Positions 1 to 5,999 of a stretch of DNA of 13,674 bases are shown piece by piece. Position numbers and translations under genes: made by a program. Every line of letters begins with the position of its first letter. The stretch's first letter is position 1. Below the pieces are notes generated by a model. The model was given only the letters and a program-made list of their open reading frames with translations, ran no database searches and had not been told where the DNA came from. The stretch comes from Candidatus Latescibacterota bacterium (GTDB lineage: Bacteria > Latescibacterota > MVCY01 > DTYK01). The stretch lies in contig DTYK01000228.1 of the NCBI GenBank assembly GCA_012961925.1, positions 1 through 13,674 of the forward strand. The letters run 5' to 3'.

Positions 1-135
1 CTCCATAGAGTGAGAAAGATATGGGTCCACCAAAAGAATGTTTCCGAAAGAATCCTTAAATATGAATCCCGCTTGCCCAATCCACCAAATTAACAAGCTG
101 TTTTTCTTCACCACGGCTTCGGCGATTTGATCCAT
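1..135 (-). CDS. UlaG-like metallo-beta-lactamase-fold hydrolase (partial, N-terminus only)
   Basis: Only the first 45 codons lie in the window; the frame is still open at base 1. The start is ATG at 135, preceded by a strong Shine-Dalgarno AAGGAG (143-148) at 7-base spacing. The visible protein contains 'IWWIGQAGFIFKD' followed by 'NILLVDPYLSHS'. This is the usual opening of UlaG/L-ascorbate-6-phosphate-lactonase-type MBL-fold enzymes: a W-[LI]-G-Q-A-G-F strand, then an ILLVDPYLS strand and turn. The zinc-binding HxHxDH motif would lie beyond the edge and cannot be checked. There is no signal peptide, so a cytoplasmic metal-dependent hydrolase is expected; the substrate is unknown. It starts 36 bases after the stop of the upstream spermidine-synthase-like membrane protein, so the two are probably co-transcribed. 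The family call is fairly secure; specific lactonase activity is not implied. Confidence 0.8.
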   Translation of the reverse strand, partial: MDQIAEAVVKKNSLLIWWIGQAGFIFKDSFGNILLVDPYLSHSME

Positions 136-171
136 TTATAGACTCCTTCTTGTTCAGGGTAGAGAGGGACA

Positions 172-2565
172 TCAAACAGCAGGTCCGCCTGGTGAGGCTA
201 AACGGGATATTATTTCATCCTTGCGGTTCCAAGATACCGCCAACACAAAGACGGAGAAATACAGGACCACACTCAACATCAGACACCGTGAAAATCCGAA
301 ACGCATGCTAATAACCAATGCCAGGACCGACCCCAGAACAGATGTGACGCCGTTGATTCCCCACATCAAGCCCAGATCATTCGGATAGAGTGCCTTTAAC
401 ATTTTCAGTCCATTGGGGAAAGGTATCCCCATCAGAAAACCAAGAGGCATAATAAGCATTGCCGCCACCATGGACCGCACCCATGTTCCATGCCCTAAGA
501 AGATCCGGAAGATCGGAAAGAGACTCCATATATAGACCAATGTAAGAATCGAAATACCCAGCGCACTCCAGGAGACTGTTTTGACCATCCGTTCCCAGCG
601 TACAAATCCACTCGCATGGCTCCCCATCCCTCCCGATAATAATAGGGAGAAGAGCACAACGGAAAAGGTCAACGTGGGATACCCAATAAACAGGATCAAT
701 CTCTGCATCAAAACAATCTCAATCCCCATAAATCCTATTCCCAGAGCACAGAAATACATCAGAAGATATCCTCTCTTAATGTTACCTTCGAAAGCACTTT
801 CCACACCTTTTCTGCGCCTCCTGAAAAGGAACCATATAACCAGAGCTGCCGTTGCCCCCATAGCGATCCAAAGCAACGTTAACACCGGCATCGGTATCCC
901 CGGGTCAAAATGGTAGAAGAAGGGTCGGTCATCGGTGGCGGGGCTGACATTGATGTGAGAGAGGCGGATCATCTCAGACATGATATCCTGTAATGACTTC
1001 CCCGATCGTACCATGTAAGCATACGGTTCCCTCTCATAGTGGCCGGGAACATAAAGGAATCGAATCTTCTGGTATCCAGCAGCCTCAATCATTTCCCGGA
1101 TCTTATCTTCACGAAACGGTATCTTCTTCACAATCAAGAGAGGTGAAGCGATGCTGGCCCATTGAGACTCCGGTCTCCGCTCATCGAACATAGCGATGTG
1201 TCTAAAGGCCTGCTTTAGAGTCAACTCCTTCTTCATAAGCACTGAAAGAGCCGTGTTCACTGCTTTGTACAAACCCTTCTGATCATGCATAATCAACACC
1301 AAGCGGCCTTCCTCCTTCAGGTGTGACAGATAGTCCTCAAAGGCCTCCTCCGTATAGATATAATTTTCTGATAAGGCAAAGCCGGTGAGTTCTGCCGCTT
1401 GGGAACAGACCTGGCCAAGGTAGATAACATCGTATTGCTCCTTAGACCGCCTGACAAAATTCCTCCCATCGGCAACAAAGACCTTCACCTTTTCGTGATG
1501 GAATAGATCTCCATTATACTTCGAGAAGGCCTCGGCCATACGCACAATACCAGGGCTGATCTCCACCCCAACGACCTCCTTGCTACCACCCAACAGTGCC
1601 AGTAACAAATCCTTGCCACCACCAGCCCCGATCACGAGCGTCTTCTCCTTATTCCCCCAGCGAAACGGAAAGAAACCAACCTCTTTCTTTAGGTAGGAGA
1701 GACTTCCATAATCCTCACCGTCAAACGCCACCATTTTGGTCAGGGCCCCTCCATCCGTGAAGATCCCCTTGAAAGGCGCTCCCTCCACCTCGACCACATC
1801 TGTCCGGGCAAACAGATCCCAATCGGTCGCCACAATTCGGGCTTTCAGCATGGGCTGATGCAACACCTTAACGATCGTCTTGCCCACACCATAGGAGCCC
1901 TTGCCAAAGGAGATATCAATCACGCGGCTCCGCAGGTTAACACCAACGATGACCAGGCTGATCAGGCATAGGGATGCGCAGGCCAACACCCCTCGCCTCA
2001 TGTGGCCGCCGAAGACCACAACAAGCCCGGCCAACGAGGCGAACGGACCAACCAGTAGCGCGGCGTTGATAGCTCCGAAGGAATCCAGCAAGAACAAGAC
2101 CCCAAGGCTCCCTGTTGCGGCACCGATCAGATCTGCCGCATAGATCTTAGCAGCCTGTGGTGTGAACACGTCAAACACAAAGGCCAAAAATGTACCGGCA
2201 AAGAAGAAGGGTACGGCCGAAGGCACGATGTATATCAGCAGAAAACTGGTTGGGGATCTCTGAACGATATAAATGGTAACCAAGAGGGCAGAGATCGAAA
2301 AAAACAGGGCCAGAGTCGCAAGTATCTTAGGAGGATTCTTGTGACCCCAGGCCCTATCCCTCAACTTGGCTACTACAGCGCCTCCCAAACCGAATCCCAA
2401 CAAAGCGGAGGAAACCACAAGGAACACATAGTGATACCACAATCGAACCGAAAAGATACGAGTTAACGATACTTGTAAGATAAATACCGACATAGAGACC
2501 AGAAAAACACTACCCAACAGCAGCGGTATCTTTGTAGGCGCTGATCTCTCTGACTTAACCGGCAT
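172..2565 (-). CDS. Polytopic membrane protein with an embedded spermidine-synthase-like (SAM-type Rossmann) domain
   Basis: A 797-residue protein. About seven hydrophobic segments occupy residues 13-210. A soluble domain follows at about 215-555, then several more membrane segments at about 558-778. The soluble domain carries a Rossmann motif 'VIGAGGGKDLL' (311-321), an acidic residue after strand 2 (GVEISP, E335), 'VADGRNF' (364-370), 'SENYIYTEEAF' (399-409) and 'SPATDDRPFF' (541-550). These match the fused membrane/spermidine-synthase-like family. The classical GGGDG motif is altered to GAGGGKD, and the polyamine synthase D-x-x-D-P element after the YDVI strand is absent ('YDVIYLGQVCSQ'). 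True polyamine synthesis is therefore doubtful, and the substrate is unknown. The first and later membrane blocks share a similar pattern ('LTRIF...LLGFGLGG' versus 'LMQRLI...LLSGGMGS'), hinting at an internal duplication. The start is ATG at 2565 with GGAG 7 bases upstream; a 5-bp CTCCA/TGGAG hairpin could cover that site. It lies 43 bases after the isomerase gene and 36 before the hydrolase gene. Confidence 0.85.
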   Translation of the reverse strand: MPVKSERSAPTKIPLLLGSVFLVSMSVFILQVSLTRIFSVRLWYHYVFLVVSSALLGFGLGGAVVAKLRDRAWGHKNPPKILATLALFFSISALLVTIYIVQRSPTSFLLIYIVPSAVPFFFAGTFLAFVFDVFTPQAAKIYAADLIGAATGSLGVLFLLDSFGAINAALLVGPFASLAGLVVVFGGHMRRGVLACASLCLISLVIVGVNLRSRVIDISFGKGSYGVGKTIVKVLHQPMLKARIVATDWDLFARTDVVEVEGAPFKGIFTDGGALTKMVAFDGEDYGSLSYLKKEVGFFPFRWGNKEKTLVIGAGGGKDLLLALLGGSKEVVGVEISPGIVRMAEAFSKYNGDLFHHEKVKVFVADGRNFVRRSKEQYDVIYLGQVCSQAAELTGFALSENYIYTEEAFEDYLSHLKEEGRLVLIMHDQKGLYKAVNTALSVLMKKELTLKQAFRHIAMFDERRPESQWASIASPLLIVKKIPFREDKIREMIEAAGYQKIRFLYVPGHYEREPYAYMVRSGKSLQDIMSEMIRLSHINVSPATDDRPFFYHFDPGIPMPVLTLLWIAMGATAALVIWFLFRRRRKGVESAFEGNIKRGYLLMYFCALGIGFMGIEIVLMQRLILFIGYPTLTFSVVLFSLLLSGGMGSHASGFVRWERMVKTVSWSALGISILTLVYIWSLFPIFRIFLGHGTWVRSMVAAMLIMPLGFLMGIPFPNGLKMLKALYPNDLGLMWGINGVTSVLGSVLALVISMRFGFSRCLMLSVVLYFSVFVLAVSWNRKDEIISRLASPGGPAV

Positions 2566-2608
2566 AAAATGTCTCCAAGCTGAAAAATGGAGTCCTGAGT
2601 GAAACCTG

Positions 2609-4333
2609 TTATGACGTCGTTGACCTTTGGGCTTCGGAGGAGGCCTCCGGGATAGCTTTCAGGCCTTCCTCATATATCGTGATCTGTTCAGCATATTTCT
2701 TATGCAGTCTCGAAAGAAAATCCTGGAACAAATCCTCAATCTCCTGGGCCCTTTCCGCCCGGAGTCTTCTCTCCACACTTCTCCAGACCTCGGGATCTTC
2801 CAACGACCTCTGCCTTCTCCTCTCCTTCTTCAGAACTTTGAAGACCGTATACCCTCTCAACCGCCTGCCCTTAACAACAAAAGGTACCTCTACAGGACCT
2901 ACTAATTGTCCGACCCTTGCCTTTTCGGCCGCTTCAACCATCTTGCGGAGCCTTGGCGTCTCCTTATCGGAAGGACGAAGGGAGAATATTGCGTAGTTCT
3001 CGCGTTGTTCGGGGAAAAAGAAAGACTGCGTTCGGGCGAGTTCTGTCATCTCGGCACCCTTTTCAATTTTGCGACGCAACGTCTCAGCCGTGTCTTTGTC
3101 CTTTACGAACATTGCCTCAACCGTAATGGTCTCTTGCTCAAGGTAATCCTCAAGGTGTTCTTGATAGTACTCTCGAATCGCATCCTCGGTGATCACTTTC
3201 CGTACTGCCTCCTGATACCTCAATTCTACCGCCATCAATTCTTCCTTCTTAACAGCTAAATACGATTGCAACTCTTTTGTTCGGTCTAACTTTAATTCAC
3301 GCCAGGCCTTGGGAAGGAGGAACTCAGTAGCAACAAAGTGTCCGATGGTAGCCGTCACTTGCGTGCTATCGGTGGGTGTTGGGCGACGGTTCAACGCAAT
3401 TCTCCGCAAGTATTCCACGTAATCATTGAGAGTGAGTTGCCCTCCGTCCCAGGTGGCTAGTACCATCCGGTGGTCTTCAAACTCCAGTTGAGGCGTCCTG
3501 TCTTTCCCCGATTCGCCTTGTTTCAAAAGAAGGGAGAAGGTAGCCGGATCTATGTGAAAATGGTACTTCTCTCTAAGTCCCGCAAGATATGCAAGTTTTC
3601 TCGCCGTGAGCTTCTGCCTTCTAAGGAGATTTTCGATTCGAGGCTTCTGTCGCTCGAACCCGACAGGACGTTTGTCAAGCACTTTGATTATATGGTAGTA
3701 CCCCTTCTGATCTTGGAAAGGTTCAGAGATCTCCCCCACTTTCATCGAGAAAACCTTTTGCGCAAAAGGCCCCACTACCACCCCGGGTTCCCAATATCCC
3801 AGGTCGCCACCCTTCTCCGCTGTTACCTTCTCTATTGAGCGCTCCCGTGCAAGCTGGGCAAAATCAGCCCCTTGCCGAATGGCCTTCAAGACATCCTCCG
3901 CCTCTTTCCGCGTCTTGAGCATAATGTGTGCGGCCCGGACTTCCATCTTTGTCTCCAAGCCCTTCGCTTCAAAATACTGACGCACCTCCTTATCGGACAC
4001 GGATATCTGCGAAGTCAGACGGGCGCTCAGCGCATCCTTTATTCGTTGTCTCTTTATCTCCTCGAGTTGTTTCTGTATTTTTTCGCTTTTATCCAATCCC
4101 CTGTTGCGGGATTCCATGGCCAGAAGTTCCTTGTCGATCAAGGTCCACAGAACCTGATCCTTGGTCATAGCATGGGCACTGCGGAGTTTAGCAAAAGCCT
4201 CCTCGATGTCACCAGCCGTAATCTTCTTCCCTCCCACTTCAGCGACCACAACGTTCCCTCTGCGACTACATTGAATGGCCAGCAAAGCCAAGACTATCAG
4301 TAACGCCCATATCGGGATCTTTTTGATATCCAT
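2609..4333 (-). CDS. Tandem parvulin-type peptidyl-prolyl cis-trans isomerase, probable lipoprotein (PpiC/SurA/PrsA-like)
   Basis: A 574-residue exported folding factor. The N-terminus 'MDIKKIPIWALLIVLALLAIQC' is a lipoprotein-like signal ending at C22. A SurA/PrsA-type N-terminal helical region follows ('VAEVGGKKITAGDIEEAF', about 30-47). A complete parvulin domain lies at about 129-222: 'VRAAHIML' (H136), 'GGDLGYW' (175-181), 'GPFAQKVFSMKVGEISEP' and 'GYYHIIKV' (H214). The second half repeats the plan: a helical module beginning 'WDGGQLTLNDYVEYL' (295-309), then a parvulin-like domain at about 402-501. The second copy lacks the AHI and HII histidines and the GGDLG loop, so it is probably non-catalytic and used for binding. 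Expected role: folding or chaperoning of secreted and outer-membrane proteins in the periplasm, which fits the envelope-rich neighbourhood. The start is ATG at 4333 with GGGAGGG just upstream. It is preceded by a terminator-like hairpin and followed 43 bases later by the membrane protein gene. Confidence 0.9.
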   Translation of the reverse strand: MDIKKIPIWALLIVLALLAIQCSRRGNVVVAEVGGKKITAGDIEEAFAKLRSAHAMTKDQVLWTLIDKELLAMESRNRGLDKSEKIQKQLEEIKRQRIKDALSARLTSQISVSDKEVRQYFEAKGLETKMEVRAAHIMLKTRKEAEDVLKAIRQGADFAQLARERSIEKVTAEKGGDLGYWEPGVVVGPFAQKVFSMKVGEISEPFQDQKGYYHIIKVLDKRPVGFERQKPRIENLLRRQKLTARKLAYLAGLREKYHFHIDPATFSLLLKQGESGKDRTPQLEFEDHRMVLATWDGGQLTLNDYVEYLRRIALNRRPTPTDSTQVTATIGHFVATEFLLPKAWRELKLDRTKELQSYLAVKKEELMAVELRYQEAVRKVITEDAIREYYQEHLEDYLEQETITVEAMFVKDKDTAETLRRKIEKGAEMTELARTQSFFFPEQRENYAIFSLRPSDKETPRLRKMVEAAEKARVGQLVGPVEVPFVVKGRRLRGYTVFKVLKKERRRQRSLEDPEVWRSVERRLRAERAQEIEDLFQDFLSRLHKKYAEQITIYEEGLKAIPEASSEAQRSTTS

Positions 4334-4357
4334 CTTACCCTCCCATATCTTCTTGTT

Positions 4358-4385
4358 TTAATATGACTCTTAAGCCTCCCTTCAA
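4358..4385 (-). promoter_or_regulatory. Weak candidate sigma70-like promoter for the isomerase gene
   Basis: Reading the minus strand, TTGAAG (4385-4380; 4 of 6 to the -35 consensus) is separated by 16 bases from TATTAA (4363-4358; 4 of 6 to the -10 consensus), about 25 bases before the ATG at 4333. It would be needed if the hairpin at 4413-4384 terminates upstream transcription. Its -35 overlaps the T-run of that terminator. The match is modest and could be chance. Confidence 0.3.
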
Positions 4386-4413
4386 AAAAAGATGGATGGA
4401 TAAAACCATCCAT
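4384..4413 (-). terminator. Rho-independent terminator or leader attenuator upstream of the isomerase gene
   Basis: On the minus strand, ATGGATGG (4413-4406) and CCATCCAT (4399-4392) form a perfect 8-bp stem with a 6-base loop. One C and then seven consecutive T (4390-4384) follow at once. This is a textbook intrinsic terminator shape. It lies about 240 bases after the TPR gene stop and about 50 bases before the isomerase start. It could end the upstream transcript or act as an attenuator inside a 5' leader. An upstream hairpin AGGGTC/GACCTT lies at about 4482-4465, but no known riboswitch aptamer was recognised. Confidence 0.75.
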
Positions 4414-4424
4414 TCCTCTTCATC

Positions 4425-4468
4425 TTCTTGTATGAGGAGATACTTTCCGAAAGCCGTCCCTCTTAAGG
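4425..4468 (-). pseudogene. Possible decayed remnant of a TPR repeat
   Basis: A 17-base stretch (4445-4461) is identical to 4820-4836 inside the neighbouring TPR gene. Read in the same frame on the minus strand, the intergenic copy gives 'GRLSESISSYKK', against 'GRLSEAIREYET' in the gene. Similarity extends a few bases upstream (CTTAAGAGGG versus CTGAAACAGGG, one base missing), and a stop codon lies just before in that frame. The aligned ATA/ATC and TAC codons downstream support homology rather than chance. This suggests a fragment left by duplication or shortening of the TPR gene. The stretch is short, so confidence is low. Confidence 0.3.
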
Positions 4469-4508
4469 TCAGCTAAGACCCTTACATCTTTTATACCCAT
4501 TGATCGAC

Positions 4509-4641
4509 TCGTAAAAAGTCCCAAAACCTGATTTCACCATGGAGAACACTGAGAGAAATAGTTTCAAAATAATCAAATAATTATGTCCTTACTTTTCTCC
4601 GTGTCTCTGTGCCTCAGTAGTAGATTTTAGACTTTTTACGA
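4509..4641. repeat. Imperfect palindromic intergenic element with 12-bp terminal inverted repeats (MITE/REP-like)
   Basis: TCGTAAAAAGTC at 4509-4520 is the exact reverse complement of GACTTTTTACGA at 4630-4641, about 133 bases end to end. Inside, the arms remain partly complementary: 'CACCATGGAGAACACTGAG' on the left resembles the reverse complement of 'CTCCGTGTCTCTGTGCCTCAG' on the right. An AT-rich centre lies at about 4558-4590. The element begins 13 bases after the TPR gene stop and has no coding capacity. Its form suits a non-autonomous mobile palindrome or a transcript-stabilising 3' structure. Whether it is repeated elsewhere in the genome cannot be judged here. Confidence 0.6.
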
Positions 4642-4654
4642 ACGGATTACTCAT

Positions 4655-5929
4655 TCAATCCGCTGAGGTTTCGTTTCTCTTTCTCAACTTCCTGGATATA
4701 AGTAGCTCCTTTTCGCCCTCCGTCCTCCTCCCTGCTTTGAGATATGCTCTACCCAATGTCCAGCGAAAGCCTGCGTTATTTGAATCCATCGCAACCGCAG
4801 TCTCGTATTCTCGTATGGCTTCCGAAAGCCGTCCCTGTTTCAGATACACATTTCCCAAACTCTGATGAGCAACAGCCAGGTTTGAGTCCCCCTCAACTGC
4901 CTTCTTGATCTCCTGTTCTGCCTTTTTATAACTGCCCTTTAGATAATAGATAACCCCCAGGTTATGGCGGGCAAACATGTGATCGGGCTGCAACCGAAGG
5001 GCGGTTTTAAACGCCTCTTCAGCCTCCTTATAATTCTCCTGATGGAAATAGACAACGCCCATACTATAGTAAGCAGCCGCATAGCCAGGATCTACCCGAA
5101 TAGCCTTCTTGAATTCCCGGATTGCCTCAGCAGCTTTACCCCACTTCCAGTAGACCAGCCCAAGGTCGCGATGCGCCGAGGCCCGCTCTTCATCAGAAAT
5201 GGCCCCCTGGGTTTTATACAGCGCATTCTCCAGCCTGGTCGCCTCTTCACTATAGGCCCTGAGCTTCCTGAAATTCTCCAGCTCCTTTTCACCTTCGGCC
5301 TCTTTACCTTGTTTAAAATAGATCCTGCCCAAATTATAATGGGCATAGGGATGCCCAGGATCTATATCAATAGCCTCTCTGAATTCCTCCGCTGCCAGGT
5401 CATCCCGGTGCTGTTGCATATATACCAGTCCAAGGCGATAATGGGCATGCGCCTCCTCTGGATTCAACGCCAACCCCTTCTTATAGGCCTTAATAGCCGC
5501 ATCCAATTTGTTTTGCTGAGCGTAGACATATCCTAATCGGAAATAGCCCTCAGCAAAAGTGGAATCAATATTAACCGCATGAAGGCACTCTCTTAGCGCT
5601 TCTTCCGGCATACCCATACGCAGATAGACCAAGCCGAGACTGGCATGAGCATGAGGGAAATTAGGATCTATTTGAATGGCCTTACGGAACTCCTTCATCG
5701 CCCCCGAGCTGTTGTCCAATTGCATATATGCAATGCCCAGCCCATAGTGAGCTTTTGCATCGTTCGGATCTCTGGATATCGCCTTCTTTAATGTCTCGGC
5801 CGCCTGGATATAGTCTCCCTCGCTGAGATACAGGTTTCCCTCCTCTCGATAGAAGGTTCCCTCCTGCTTTCTGCCGCACTGAAGAAAGCAGAACCCTAAC
5901 ACAAGAAGGAAAACCATCCCTCGTTTCAC
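4655..5929 (-). CDS. Multi-TPR repeat protein, probable lipoprotein
   Basis: A 424-residue protein from the chosen GTG start. 'VKRGMVFLLVLGFCFLQCGRKQ' is a short lipoprotein-like signal with the candidate lipidated Cys at about residue 18. About eleven 34-residue TPR units fill the rest, with repeated 'A..LG.VY...G...EA...F.KA...DP' patterns. Such proteins act as protein-interaction scaffolds, here probably in the periplasm on a membrane anchor. The repeats form two blocks, each closing with a shared motif: 'EGEKELENFRKLR' at about 211-223 and 'EGEKELLISRKLR' at about 403-415. The blocks are joined by a non-TPR linker at about 226-250. The gene lies 70 bases after the FG-GAP/ASPIC gene, a domain pairing also seen in other bacteria. 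The GTG at 5929 is preferred because GGAG (5939-5942) lies 9 bases upstream and it gives a compact signal. ATG at 5944 and TTG at 5962 are alternatives. Confidence 0.85.
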   Translation of the reverse strand: MKRGMVFLLVLGFCFLQCGRKQEGTFYREEGNLYLSEGDYIQAAETLKKAISRDPNDAKAHYGLGIAYMQLDNSSGAMKEFRKAIQIDPNFPHAHASLGLVYLRMGMPEEALRECLHAVNIDSTFAEGYFRLGYVYAQQNKLDAAIKAYKKGLALNPEEAHAHYRLGLVYMQQHRDDLAAEEFREAIDIDPGHPYAHYNLGRIYFKQGKEAEGEKELENFRKLRAYSEEATRLENALYKTQGAISDEERASAHRDLGLVYWKWGKAAEAIREFKKAIRVDPGYAAAYYSMGVVYFHQENYKEAEEAFKTALRLQPDHMFARHNLGVIYYLKGSYKKAEQEIKKAVEGDSNLAVAHQSLGNVYLKQGRLSEAIREYETAVAMDSNNAGFRWTLGRAYLKAGRRTEGEKELLISRKLRKRNETSAD

Positions 5930-5938
5930 AGGACTACA

Positions 5939-5942
5939 CTCC
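5939..5942 (-). promoter_or_regulatory. Shine-Dalgarno GGAG supporting the GTG start of the TPR gene
   Basis: GGAG on the minus strand lies 9 bases before GTG at 5929. The upstream ATG at 5944 and TTG at 5962 have no well-spaced equivalent. The site overlaps codons of the longer reading. Confidence 0.5.
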
Positions 5943-5999
5943 ATACCCCAAGCGTCCGACAAATCTATCGTTAGTGTGCCCGACTCTGACTCTTAGACG

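Noticed and set aside
172..2565. Naming the membrane protein speE (spermidine synthase)
   Set aside because: The key polyamine-synthase residues are altered and the protein is mostly membrane segments, so a gene symbol would mislead.
4445..4510. Possible riboswitch aptamer (c-di-GMP-like 'GGGAC...GGC' elements) before the terminator hairpin
   Set aside because: The conserved core and paired stems of the c-di-GMP class I aptamer are not present. The matching bases are better explained by similarity to the TPR gene.
4964..5536. A 190-codon plus-strand open frame opposite the TPR gene
   Set aside because: The repeated TPR codons create long antisense frames. The translation shows no independent domain, and no operon context exists on the plus strand.
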